Of a DNA stretch of 64,000 nt, positions 28,131 to 37,041 are shown piece after piece. Every line of letters begins with the position of its first letter. The stretch's first letter is position 1. A model generated the notes under the pieces. The model worked only from the letters and a program-made list of their open reading frames with translations, made no database searches and was not told the DNA's origin. This DNA is from Croceivirga sp. GTDB taxonomy: Bacteria; Bacteroidota; Bacteroidia; Flavobacteriales; Flavobacteriaceae. The stretch covers positions 284,337 to 348,336 of the forward strand of contig JANQRG010000046.1 of NCBI GenBank assembly GCA_028284665.1, written 5' to 3'. The position numbers and the translations under genes are program-made.

Positions 28131-29066
28131 CTATTTTGGAGTACTTACCTCAAACTTTCGAAATTCTACCGGGCCATGATCGCCCTGGATCATGAAAGGG
28201 CCAGGAGCAGCTTCGTCACTATCCAAAGCGCCTCCGGTTATCCCGGGAATCGTCTGATCTTGAATTATCGTCTTACCGTTGGCTACTATGGTAACCCGCC
28301 TCCCGATTAAAGTAATTTCATAGGCCTGCCATTCTCCTGCCTTTTTAGCTGCATTTTCATTGGGTTCTAAAAAGCCGTAGACCCCACCAAAATAAATATC
28401 CATGGGTGGTAATCCATAATTGTCCGCAATTTGGACTTCGTAACGCCCTCTTAGATAAATACCACTATTACTTCCTTCGGGATACCGAAATTCGATATGG
28501 GCCTTAAAGTCGGTGAATTTCTCATCACTGATAAGATTAGCACCGGATTTTGGGTTTGTAAGGATCCCATCCTCAATCACCCACTGGTTTTCCGCTTTGT
28601 CCGCCTGCCATCCGTTTAGGTCCTTGGTATTAAACAGGGCGACGGGTTTGCTCCATTTTGGATCGGAAGTATGTGCCAAAGCTGGTGCCGGCTGGCCGGT
28701 CCACGGAACGACAGTTCCGTCTGTATAGATCATAGTTCCTTTCAATCTCCCTTCTTCCAGCGTACCGTGGAAAACCATATCGTTCCCTTCCGGTTCCCAT
28801 TGTCTGGGCAGACTGAAATTAAATCGGTTGTCTACGGTTTTTACTTCAGCAATAGGTCTGGCGCTTCCAAAGGCAAAAACAAAACGCCCTACCAGGGTTT
28901 CATGGCCGGAGTGGCGCACTTCAAGCCAGGAGGGTACGGTTTTCCCCATGAACTCCATTTCCAAATCCCATCTGCCTTCCAAAGGATGCCCTTCCTGGCC
29001 TAAAAGGCTGAAAGGTACGAAGCTACAAACTGTAAAAAGTAGACCAATGATCAGGTTTTTCATCAT
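28131..29066 (-). CDS. DUF1080 (3-keto-disaccharide hydrolase-like) secreted protein
   Basis: A 311-aa protein with a signal peptide (ending FSLLGQ). An N-terminal part of about 110 residues forms an extra beta-rich domain. The C-terminal part is DUF1080: 'VALFNTKDLNGWQ', 'FTDFKAHIEFRYPEGSNSGIYLRGRYEVQI', 'EWQAYEITLIGRRVTIVANGKTI'. DUF1080 proteins have a lectin-like jelly-roll fold, and some hydrolyse 3-keto-glycosides. Monocistronic; another DUF1080 gene is at 55411. Confidence 0.85.
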   Translation of the reverse strand: MMKNLIIGLLFTVCSFVPFSLLGQEGHPLEGRWDLEMEFMGKTVPSWLEVRHSGHETLVGRFVFAFGSARPIAEVKTVDNRFNFSLPRQWEPEGNDMVFHGTLEEGRLKGTMIYTDGTVVPWTGQPAPALAHTSDPKWSKPVALFNTKDLNGWQADKAENQWVIEDGILTNPKSGANLISDEKFTDFKAHIEFRYPEGSNSGIYLRGRYEVQIADNYGLPPMDIYFGGVYGFLEPNENAAKKAGEWQAYEITLIGRRVTIVANGKTIIQDQTIPGITGGALDSDEAAPGPFMIQGDHGPVEFRKFEVSTPK

Positions 29067-29116
29067 ATTCCATGTTTAGCCATGGAAGATACAGAATATT
29101 CCAGAAAGCTTTTGAA

Positions 29117-30220
29117 CTATTCGCAACCGCCGGTGAATCCATCGGCCCTAAATCTGGTTTGGACCGCTCCTTGGCGAACACCATCAGTCAATTGAATGAC
29201 AAGGTTATTTTCTCCACTACCATCACGCTTTGGGGTGCAGTATTCGAAAAGATAGAAACTATTTGCCTGCTCGGACACCCTGGCGGATATCTGGTTAAAA
29301 GTAGCTTCCAATTCAGCCGCATTTCCTGCAACTACACTGGCTGTTTTTCCGATTTCCTCCAAAATCTGCTGGTCGATTTCGGATCCAAGTCCGATCGTGA
29401 AGAACGAAATGTTAGGATCGGCATCCTCTACCGCATCCAATGCGCTTTCTTCGCTAAACCGAGAGGCCTGGTCGGTACCATCTGTAAATAATACTACCGA
29501 TGCTGCAACAATAGGGGACCCTTCAGTATCCCTGCCTTCATCAATAAGATCCTCTGCAATATCCGTTGCTTTGATTACGGCGCCATACAAGTCGGTAGAC
29601 GGATCGTTACTAATATTTTCATCGATCCCTGCAATAGCATTACTCAACTCCGCAGCGGAGGAAGAAAATGGGTTTAGTTCATGAAGGGTATCTTCCCCGT
29701 CAAACCAATAAATGCCAATCTTAAAAGATTCCGTTTCAGGCGATGGCATTACATTGGTTATAAAACTGGTCGCTGCAGTTTTGAGTTCTTCGAGGCTACT
29801 TTCCAACACGGAATTACTCAAATCCAACACCAGAAGCGTATTGTTACTAAATACCTGACTATTCGGGGAGATACGGGCCAAAGACTCTGAGGAAGAAATG
29901 GTGTTAAAACAATCGTCATTCCGGCCTTGTTCATAAATCGTAAATTGATTGGCAGTAAGATCAGAAATCGGATTTCCTTGTGTATCCGAAACCCTGAAAA
30001 GAATAGATACCTTGGCGGGTAGCGTCACAAATTGGTCTTGAATAGAAAGCAACAACTCGTTGTCGCCAAATTCCAGGCAATCGTCGGGTTCTTCTCCCTG
30101 ACCGAGCTCTCCTTGATTCGGGTCAAAATTAACATCATCGTCTGCGTTCCCACAGGAGACACAAAGAAATACAACTAAAAATGCTGAAAAAACAATTAAG
30201 ATCGCAGCTTTCATTTTCAT
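29117..30220 (-). CDS. VWA-domain lipoprotein
   Basis: A 367-aa lipoprotein (lipobox with Cys after FLCVS, about C22) with an acidic NADDD stretch after it. The VWA domain (about 120-320) begins LLVLDLSNSV, a DxSxS MIDAS metal site, and has 'VVLFTDGTDQ' and 'ISFFTIGLGSEI' as later strands. The frame extends upstream to 30421, but the ATG at 30220 is the natural start because it yields a clean lipoprotein signal and avoids overlapping the divergent deacetylase. Role is unknown; metal-dependent adhesion is the family norm. Confidence 0.8.
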   Translation of the reverse strand: MKMKAAILIVFSAFLVVFLCVSCGNADDDVNFDPNQGELGQGEEPDDCLEFGDNELLLSIQDQFVTLPAKVSILFRVSDTQGNPISDLTANQFTIYEQGRNDDCFNTISSSESLARISPNSQVFSNNTLLVLDLSNSVLESSLEELKTAATSFITNVMPSPETESFKIGIYWFDGEDTLHELNPFSSSAAELSNAIAGIDENISNDPSTDLYGAVIKATDIAEDLIDEGRDTEGSPIVAASVVLFTDGTDQASRFSEESALDAVEDADPNISFFTIGLGSEIDQQILEEIGKTASVVAGNAAELEATFNQISARVSEQANSFYLFEYCTPKRDGSGENNLVIQLTDGVRQGAVQTRFRADGFTGGCE

Positions 30221-30272
30221 AGGTTTAAGGTTCTTTTCTCCAAACGCAAAAACCAAGCCAATAGTATTCTCA

Positions 30273-31241
30273 ATGAAAAAATTGTATTTTTCCGTAGTAA
30301 CACGAAGTATCATGAGATGGGTTTGTTTTCTTTTTAGTCTTCTCACTTTTTTGCAGTGGAACTGGTCACAAAGCCTGGCTGAAAAACTGGGATATCCGGA
30401 AGACTCCAAATTGTTGATCATTCATGCCGATGACCTTGGGGTCACCCATTCGGAAAACCGGGCGAGTCTACTGGGCATGCGCCAAGGTTGTGTGAATTCT
30501 GCCAGTATAATGGTGCCTTGTCCCTGGTTTTTAGAAATTGCCAAAGAAGCTGCATCCCACCGGGCAATGGATTTTGGCGTTCATCTTACGTTGAATAGCG
30601 AATGGGACAACTATAAATGGGGGCCGGTAACCCGTAACAACCAGGTAAGTAGTTTAGTGGACAGCAATGGGTATTTTTTTGATAACGTCCGGGAGTTAGC
30701 AGAAAAGGGGAAGCCGGAGGAAGTACAACTCGAACTCAAGAATCAGGTGGAAATGGCCCTTGCTAACAAAATTGATATTACTCACCTGGATACTCATATG
30801 GGAGGGGCTCGGTCTACCACCGAATTTCTCCGCGCCTATCTTGAAGTGGGTAATCAATACCAGTTGCCGGTACTTTTGGATAAGCGTATCCTTTCAATTA
30901 CCGATCCCACGATAACCCAACTCATCCGGGAAGGTAATCAGGTGGTGGCTGATAATGTAGTAAGCGCATCACCGCAACATTTTGCATCGGGTATGGACAC
31001 ATTTTATAAGGAGGTCCTTGGTAATTTGGACGTAGGACTTAATGTATTGCTTATTCATTTGGCTTTTGACGATATGGAAATGCAGGCGGTAACCATTGAT
31101 CATCCGAATTGGGGAGCTGCATGGCGACAGGCTGATCTTGACTTTTTTAGTAGTGCCACATGCGCTGAGTTAATAGCACAAAACAACATCGTCCTGGTAG
31201 ACTGGCGTGAAATCCGGGATAAGATTATTAGAGCGGAATAA
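30273..31241 (+). CDS. YdjC/ChbG-type carbohydrate deacetylase, secreted
   Basis: A 322-aa protein with an N-terminal signal segment (a second ATG at 30312 starts a cleaner signal peptide). The catalytic domain has HADDLG, the metal and base motif of the YdjC family, 'MDFGVHLTLNSEWDN' and 'DITHLDTHMGG', which provide the other metal ligands. It should remove an N-acetyl group from a small acetylated sugar; ChbG acts on chitobiose, HpnK-type members on other substrates. Exported location is unusual for ChbG itself. Divergent from the VWA lipoprotein. Confidence 0.85.
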   Translation: MKKLYFSVVTRSIMRWVCFLFSLLTFLQWNWSQSLAEKLGYPEDSKLLIIHADDLGVTHSENRASLLGMRQGCVNSASIMVPCPWFLEIAKEAASHRAMDFGVHLTLNSEWDNYKWGPVTRNNQVSSLVDSNGYFFDNVRELAEKGKPEEVQLELKNQVEMALANKIDITHLDTHMGGARSTTEFLRAYLEVGNQYQLPVLLDKRILSITDPTITQLIREGNQVVADNVVSASPQHFASGMDTFYKEVLGNLDVGLNVLLIHLAFDDMEMQAVTIDHPNWGAAWRQADLDFFSSATCAELIAQNNIVLVDWREIRDKIIRAE

Positions 31242-31344
31242 TGCAACCTTAAACCTTTGTTAAATACCACGCTTCTCTGTTAAAAATTCAAACCTTGGAA
31301 GTATTAATTGCTAACTTCAACAAGACAACATAAACAAACACATT

Positions 31345-31806
31345 ATGCCAACGTATCAAATCGAAGTCAATGGAACCACAAGTTCTGTTGATGTTTCAAC
31401 GGATACCCCATTGCTATGGGTATTGCGCGATCATTTAGACTTAGTGGGCACCAAATATGGCTGTGGTATAGGTCAATGTGGTGCGTGCACCGTACATGTA
31501 GATGGAACGGCCATGCGAAGTTGTGCCTTAACTCTGGAACAGGTCCAAGGCAAATCCATACGCACAATAGAAGGTCTTTCGGAAAATGGGGATCACCCGG
31601 TTCAGGAGGCCTGGAAGGAAGTAGATGTACCGCAATGTGGATATTGCCAGGCGGGTCAGATCATGACCGCTGCTGCTTTTCTGGAGCAAAATCCTGCTCC
31701 CAGTGAGGAGGAGATTAAAAACGCTATGCACGGTAATATTTGTCGCTGCGCAACGTACAACAGAATTCATCGTGCGGTTGAGAAGGCCGCAGAAAACATG
31801 GGCTAA
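31345..31806 (+). CDS. (2Fe-2S) subunit of a xanthine dehydrogenase-family molybdo-enzyme (IorA/CoxS type)
   Basis: A 153-aa electron-transfer subunit. The plant-type ferredoxin motif [16 protein letters not shown] plus a later C51-region Cys forms the first cluster; QCGYCQAGQ and GNICRCATY form the second, C-terminal cluster. It passes electrons from the molybdenum centre of the next gene product. It opens an operon of nine genes running in one direction to 39845 that also makes and inserts the cofactor. Substrate cannot be inferred. Confidence 0.93.
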   Translation: MPTYQIEVNGTTSSVDVSTDTPLLWVLRDHLDLVGTKYGCGIGQCGACTVHVDGTAMRSCALTLEQVQGKSIRTIEGLSENGDHPVQEAWKEVDVPQCGYCQAGQIMTAAAFLEQNPAPSEEEIKNAMHGNICRCATYNRIHRAVEKAAENMG

Positions 31807-31823
31807 CCTAAAATCGCAAGAAA

Positions 31824-34052
31824 ATGTCTAAGAATCCTAATATACAATTTAGCCGAAGAGCTTTTATGCGTACCACCGGACTAGCTGGAGGAGGCATGTT
31901 AATCGGCTTTAACTTGTTCCAAGCATGTAAGCCGCAAGTGAAACCTCCTGTTGACCTTTCGCAATTGGATTACAATGATTTCAATGCCTTTATAAAAATA
32001 GCGGACAACGGTGCCGTAACGATTTTTTCTCCCAACCCTGAAATTGGACAAGGGGTAAAAACGTCAATGCCGATGATCATTGCCGAAGAGCTGGACGTGG
32101 CCTGGAAAGATGTTTATGTTGAGCAAGGTATTTTGGATACGGAGAATTATACCCGCCAGGTAGCCGGAGGAAGTCAATCCATCCGCTTTGGTTGGGATGC
32201 ACTGCGCCAGACCGGGGCTACCGCTAAGCAAATGTTAGTGAATGCCGCCGCTGCTCGTTGGGGAGTGGAAGCCTCTGACTGCACGGTAAGTGAAGGCGTA
32301 ATTACTAATACCAAAACTGAGGAAACGTTGGGATATGGCGATGTGGTGAATGAGGCATCGCAGTTGGAAATTCCCGAAGATGTTGCGCTGAAAGCACCCA
32401 AGGATTACAAAATTATTGGAACGGAGCAGCGCAATGTGGATATCGATGACATCATTACCGGCAAACCACTCTATGGCCTGGACTACAAAGAAGACGGGAT
32501 GGTATATGCCGCTGTGGCGCGGCCTCCGGCATTCGGGCAAAAACTAGTCTCTTTTGACGATAGTGAAGCTCGGGCAATGCCAGGAGTTATTGATGTCATT
32601 CGGTTTGGAGATAAGGTGCACAAAATGGCCGAAGAAAACCCCCGACTTTCCGGGATGATGGGAGAAAGTGAAAAGGTGGCGGTAATTGCCAAGACCACAT
32701 GGCAAGCCTTAAAAGCCAAAGAAGCATTGCAATTGGAGTGGGAAGATGGTGACCTGGAAAGCACGGAAGATCATGACAAAATTCTAGTCGATCTTCTGGA
32801 TGGTAACGAATTCAGGACCATGCGATCCGATGGCGACGTTGACAAAGCTTTTGCAGGCGCTGATAAGGTGTTGGAGCGTACCTATGAATCCCCGTTCCTT
32901 CCACATAATTGCCTGGAGCCCATGAATTTCTTTGCTAATGTTACCGATGAGAAAATTCATATGGTAGGCCCAATTCAGACCCCGGAAGGCACAGCCAATA
33001 TGGCGGCGGGAATACTGGGGAGGACCCCGGAGGAAGTACATTTGGAAATGACCCGAATGGGCGGTGGCTTTGGAAGAAGGCTGTACGGTGACTTTGCCCT
33101 GGAAGCAGTGGAGATTGCAGATCAGATAAAAAAGCCCGTTAAAGTGGTCTTCTCCAGGGAGGATGACATGAATGACGGCATTTATAGAATGGCGATAAAA
33201 TACCGTATCAAAGCGGGAATCAAAGACGGAGAAGTAGTAGCGTATCACCTTAAAGAAGCGGCCGTTAATTCCAACATGTACGGATTAATTCCCCACTTTT
33301 TCCCGGCCGGAGCCATAGAAAATTACAAGGTGGATGTGGCCAGTTATGACAGTAATATTACTACCGGGGCGTGGAGAGCTCCCTATACCAATTTCCTGGC
33401 CTATGCGGAGCAGAGTTTCTTTGATGAATTGGCCGAGCTAATGGATGTCGATAGGGTACAGTTGCGGCTGGATCTATTGAAAAAGGTAGATGCCGAGGCC
33501 GATGAAAATATCGCGTACTCTCCGGAACGGATGATCGATGTTGTGAACAAAGCTGTGGAACTATCCGACTGGGGGAACCAACCCAGCAATGTCTATCAGG
33601 GTTTTGTGAACTACTATTGCCATAATACCCACGTAGCGGAAGTGGCCGATGTTGAGATCCAAAACGGGGAAGCTGTTGTAAAGAAAATTACCTGTGTGGT
33701 GGACTGCGGCATTGTGGTTAATCCACTGGGAGCATTGAATCAGATTGAAGGCGGAGTCATTGATGGGGTAGGGCATTCGATGTATGGGGAGTTGGCTTTC
33801 GAAAATGGAAAGCCTATGGCCACCAATTTTGATACCTACCGCTTAATCCGTATGAAAGAAGCGCCAAAAGTGGAAGTACATATGATGCAAAATGAGTACT
33901 CTCCAACAGGGCTTGGAGAACCCACGCTTCCTCCCGCAGGAGGCGCTATTGCCAATGCATTTAAGGCGGCTACAGGAAATCGCTTGTACAAACAGCCTTT
34001 TGCAAAATATCCCGAATTGTTAAAACCAAAACAACAGGAAATAATAGGCTAA
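31824..34052 (+). CDS. Molybdopterin-binding subunit of a xanthine dehydrogenase-family enzyme, Tat-exported
   Basis: A 742-aa catalytic subunit of the IorB type. The N-terminus carries a twin-arginine signal (SRRAFMRTTG) running into a hydrophobic stretch and a Cys (NLFQAC), so a Tat-exported lipoprotein is likely. Cofactor-binding features are 'GGGFGRR' (about 410-416) and the active-site Glu of GLGEPTLPPAGGAI near 700. It oxidises a heteroaromatic or aldehyde substrate by hydroxylation using water; which one is unknown. It follows the Fe-S subunit by 17 bp. Confidence 0.92.
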   Translation: MSKNPNIQFSRRAFMRTTGLAGGGMLIGFNLFQACKPQVKPPVDLSQLDYNDFNAFIKIADNGAVTIFSPNPEIGQGVKTSMPMIIAEELDVAWKDVYVEQGILDTENYTRQVAGGSQSIRFGWDALRQTGATAKQMLVNAAAARWGVEASDCTVSEGVITNTKTEETLGYGDVVNEASQLEIPEDVALKAPKDYKIIGTEQRNVDIDDIITGKPLYGLDYKEDGMVYAAVARPPAFGQKLVSFDDSEARAMPGVIDVIRFGDKVHKMAEENPRLSGMMGESEKVAVIAKTTWQALKAKEALQLEWEDGDLESTEDHDKILVDLLDGNEFRTMRSDGDVDKAFAGADKVLERTYESPFLPHNCLEPMNFFANVTDEKIHMVGPIQTPEGTANMAAGILGRTPEEVHLEMTRMGGGFGRRLYGDFALEAVEIADQIKKPVKVVFSREDDMNDGIYRMAIKYRIKAGIKDGEVVAYHLKEAAVNSNMYGLIPHFFPAGAIENYKVDVASYDSNITTGAWRAPYTNFLAYAEQSFFDELAELMDVDRVQLRLDLLKKVDAEADENIAYSPERMIDVVNKAVELSDWGNQPSNVYQGFVNYYCHNTHVAEVADVEIQNGEAVVKKITCVVDCGIVVNPLGALNQIEGGVIDGVGHSMYGELAFENGKPMATNFDTYRLIRMKEAPKVEVHMMQNEYSPTGLGEPTLPPAGGAIANAFKAATGNRLYKQPFAKYPELLKPKQQEIIG

Positions 34053-34057
34053 AAACT

Positions 34058-34309
34058 ATGACCGTATTATTGTTTGGGGTTGCCAAAGATATTGTTGGCA
34101 GCCCTTCACTTTCCATACCTACCACTGCAAATGGCAAACGGATTCCAAAGACCGTAGGAGAACTGCGGACTTTTCTGGGAAAAAGTTATCCGGAACTGGA
34201 GCAACTTTCTTCCCTGGCCATTGCCGTAAATAACGCTTACGCACAGGATACCGAAGAGATCAATTCCTATGACGAAATAGCACTTATTCCTCCGGTAAGC
34301 GGGGGGTAA
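34058..34309 (+). CDS. moaD: MoaD/ThiS-family sulfur carrier
   Basis: An 83-aa ubiquitin-fold protein ending in SGG, whose C-terminal thiocarboxylate provides sulfur for molybdopterin synthesis. Contains 'VGELRTFLGKSYPELEQL' and 'DEIALIPPVSGG'. It lies 5 bp after the molybdo-enzyme gene. The partner large subunit MoaE is not in this window. Confidence 0.9.
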   Translation: MTVLLFGVAKDIVGSPSLSIPTTANGKRIPKTVGELRTFLGKSYPELEQLSSLAIAVNNAYAQDTEEINSYDEIALIPPVSGG

Positions 34310-34350
34310 AAGGTAGTGGAGAAGTGTTCAGTTTTTAGAAGTAAAATACT

Positions 34351-35334
34351 ATGTTAATAGATAATCATAACAGGAAAATCAATTATTTACGTCTCGCGGT
34401 TACGGATCGTTGCAATCTAAGATGTAATTATTGTATGCCGTCAGAAGGGATCAACTTCGCAAAAAATGAAAAGCTACTGACTATTCCGGAGTTAAAGCGT
34501 GTTGCTGAAATTCTGGTGGAGCAGGGCATCGATAAGATCCGGATAACCGGGGGAGAGCCCTTTGTTAGAAAGGATCTCATGGTTCTATTGGCGCATCTTT
34601 CCAGGCTTGATGGCCTTACCGATATTTCCGTGACAACGAATGCCAGCTTAATAGGTCCGCATATTGACCAGCTTAAGGAGCTGGGCATACGGAATATCAA
34701 TGTGAGCATGGATGCTATAAACCGTGAGACCTTTGAACGGATCACCCGAAGGGATCAGTACGATACAGTACATGAGAATCTGATCCGATTGATCACAGAG
34801 GGGTTTAATGTCCGTATCAATTTTATTGTACTGGATGGCCAAAATGAACAGGATATCCTTCCCATTTTGGAGGTGATGAAGCACTACCCGGTTGCAGTAC
34901 GTTTTCTTGAGGAAATGCCCTTTAACGGAGGGTCACGTAGTTTTCAAAAAATTAAATGGGATTATAAAACCATTTTGGAGTACATTACCCAACGCTATCC
35001 GGACTACAAAAAGCTGCAATCCCCAGTTACATCCACTTCTGTTAACTACCAAATAGCAGGGCATAAAAGCACCTTTGGACTAATCCCTTCGTTTAGTAGG
35101 ACATTCTGCGGTACCTGTAACCGATTGCGGGTGACGGCAACCGGAGATGTAGTTACGTGTCTTTATGGAAAACCAAAAACCAATTTACGGGATATTATCC
35201 GAGCGGAAAACTCCGAGGAGAACGTTAAAAAAGCTATTATTTCTGCAATTGGCACTCGGGCCAAAACCGGTTTTGACGCACAACGGGAACATACCTCAGT
35301 GTTCCAGAGCAGCATGACTTCAATTGGTGGATAA
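34351..35334 (+). CDS. moaA: GTP 3',8-cyclase (MoaA)
   Basis: A 327-aa radical SAM enzyme for the first step of molybdopterin synthesis, GTP to 3',8-cH2GTP. The N-terminal cluster motif is CNLRCNYC (C21, C25, C28). The second [4Fe-4S] cluster site is FCGTCNRL with a downstream Cys in VVTCLYG (CxxC-x13-C). The C-terminus ends SIGG, the conserved GG tail. MoaC, which acts next, is not seen. Confidence 0.95.
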   Translation: MLIDNHNRKINYLRLAVTDRCNLRCNYCMPSEGINFAKNEKLLTIPELKRVAEILVEQGIDKIRITGGEPFVRKDLMVLLAHLSRLDGLTDISVTTNASLIGPHIDQLKELGIRNINVSMDAINRETFERITRRDQYDTVHENLIRLITEGFNVRINFIVLDGQNEQDILPILEVMKHYPVAVRFLEEMPFNGGSRSFQKIKWDYKTILEYITQRYPDYKKLQSPVTSTSVNYQIAGHKSTFGLIPSFSRTFCGTCNRLRVTATGDVVTCLYGKPKTNLRDIIRAENSEENVKKAIISAIGTRAKTGFDAQREHTSVFQSSMTSIGG

Positions 35335-35368
35335 GTCGTATTTTGATCAAACAATACAAAACAACGAA

Positions 35369-35959
35369 ATGAGCAATATCCCAGTACTTTACGGCCTGGT
35401 CCTGTCCGGGGGCAAAAGCACCCGAATGGGTGCTGATAAAGGCTTATTGGAGTATCATGGGGTACCACAACGGGAGTACTTTTATACGCTCCTGGAGGAA
35501 TTATGTGATGAAGTATATTTAAGTCTTCGTAGTGACCAACTGCGGGATGTGCCTCAAAGTTTTAAATACATCATTGATACGGACCGCCATCAAGGTCCTT
35601 TCAATGGGATACTGAGTGCTCATCAAAAGTTTCCTAAAGCGGCTTGGTTGGTTTTGGCTTGTGATCTTCCGTTGCTGGACCTGGATACCCTTAAGACACT
35701 GGTAGCGGAGAGGGATGCAATATTGGATGCAACCGCTATGGCTACAAAAAAGACAGGCTTGCCGGAACCCCTGGTGGCTATTTGGGAACCTTATGGCTTG
35801 TCGGCTGCCATGGATTACTTACAGTCCGGCGAAGGTTCCTCACCCAGAAAGTATTTGATAAATTCGAATAGCAAAAGGGTACACCCGGAGGAAGACAAAC
35901 TGCTATACAATGCCAATTCCCTGGAAGAATATCAACTTGCCAAAACGCTATTGCCATAA
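35369..35959 (+). CDS. mobA: Molybdenum cofactor guanylyltransferase (MobA)
   Basis: A 196-aa nucleotidyltransferase that attaches GMP to molybdopterin. LSGGKSTRMGADKG (near residue 12) is the phosphate-binding signature, followed by 'WLVLACDLPLLD' carrying the metal-binding Asp. The frame opens at TTG 35324 inside moaA, but ATG 35369 removes the overlap and starts just before the signature. It shares one base with the next ATG (TAATG). Confidence 0.9.
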   Translation: MSNIPVLYGLVLSGGKSTRMGADKGLLEYHGVPQREYFYTLLEELCDEVYLSLRSDQLRDVPQSFKYIIDTDRHQGPFNGILSAHQKFPKAAWLVLACDLPLLDLDTLKTLVAERDAILDATAMATKKTGLPEPLVAIWEPYGLSAAMDYLQSGEGSSPRKYLINSNSKRVHPEEDKLLYNANSLEEYQLAKTLLP

Positions 35960-37041
35960 TGGAAGCTGCCTCCCGATATACACGACAAACCAGTCTTCCT
36001 GATTTTGGTCCGGAAGGCCAGGCTAGATTACAGCATAGTAAAGTACTGATCGTAGGCCTGGGAGGATTGGGCATTCCTGTTGCGCAATATTTGAATGCGA
36101 TGGGAGTAGGTACCTTAGGCCTAATGGACAATGATACCATAGCGCTGCATAATCTACAACGACAAGTACTCTATTCGGAGAACGATATTGGAAAACCTAA
36201 GGTGTCCGTAGCGGCGCAAAAATTAGCCGCACAGAATAGTGATACCCGGATTAATGTCTACGCCAACTATTTGAATCCTGAAAACGCACTTGAAATCATA
36301 AAGCAATACGATCTCGTCGTCGATGCCACGGACAATTTTGGCACTCGTTATTTAATTAACGACGCTTGTGTAGTGGTAAAAAAGCCATTTGTCTATGGTG
36401 CACTTCAGGGGTTTGAAGGACAGGTTTCGGTATTTAACTATAAGGATGGCCCCACCTATCGCTGCGTTTTTCCAGATCCTCCGAAAGCGAGGGAAATTCC
36501 CAATTGTAATGAAAATGGGATTTTGGGCGTACTTCCAGGAATTATTGGCACACTTCAAGCGCTCGAAGCTGTAAAAGTGCTTTCCGGTAAAGGGCAGGTA
36601 TTATCGGGAGAGTTGTTGTTATTTGATGGCAATACACAGCAAAGTCGTAAAATCGGGTTAGAAGTAAACCCAAAGAATAAACAATTAACTACACTTCAAT
36701 TGCACTATGAAATACCGCCTTGCGAAACGGAAGTTCCCGTAGTAACTATCGCAGAGTTTTTACACTTGTCGGCGGACCTGCGTTTACAGTTAATAGATGT
36801 TCGCAACCCTGAAGAATTTGCTGGTAACGCCATACGATCTGCCGTCAACATTCCTTTATCCAAGTTGGAGGACGAGTTGATAAGAATCGACTTTACGTTA
36901 CCAGTTTATTTTATATGTCAAAGTGGAGTACGCAGCAGATCAGCTGTGCAAATCGCCCAGGATTTTAAGCCGCAGGCACAGGTCTACTCCATAGAAGGCG
37001 GCATGACAGCGCTTCCGGATCCCATCAAAATTACAGTATGA
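35959..37041 (+). CDS. moeB: MoeB/ThiF-type adenylyltransferase fused to a rhodanese domain
   Basis: A 360-aa protein that adenylates the C-terminus of MoaD and supplies sulfur. The E1-like domain starts with VLIVGLGGLGIPVAQYL (about 29-45); the C-terminal rhodanese has the active-site Cys320 in CQSGVRS. The zinc-binding cysteines usual in MoeB are reduced: only C169 and C183 appear where CxxC pairs are expected. This MoeB-rhodanese fusion is a known architecture, and its neighbour MoaD is the natural substrate. Confidence 0.9.
   Translation: MEAASRYTRQTSLPDFGPEGQARLQHSKVLIVGLGGLGIPVAQYLNAMGVGTLGLMDNDTIALHNLQRQVLYSENDIGKPKVSVAAQKLAAQNSDTRINVYANYLNPENALEIIKQYDLVVDATDNFGTRYLINDACVVVKKPFVYGALQGFEGQVSVFNYKDGPTYRCVFPDPPKAREIPNCNENGILGVLPGIIGTLQALEAVKVLSGKGQVLSGELLLFDGNTQQSRKIGLEVNPKNKQLTTLQLHYEIPPCETEVPVVTIAEFLHLSADLRLQLIDVRNPEEFAGNAIRSAVNIPLSKLEDELIRIDFTLPVYFICQSGVRSRSAVQIAQDFKPQAQVYSIEGGMTALPDPIKITV

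Noticed and set aside
30221..30421. N-terminal extension of the VWA lipoprotein
   Set aside because: It overlaps the divergent deacetylase and lacks a lipoprotein signal.
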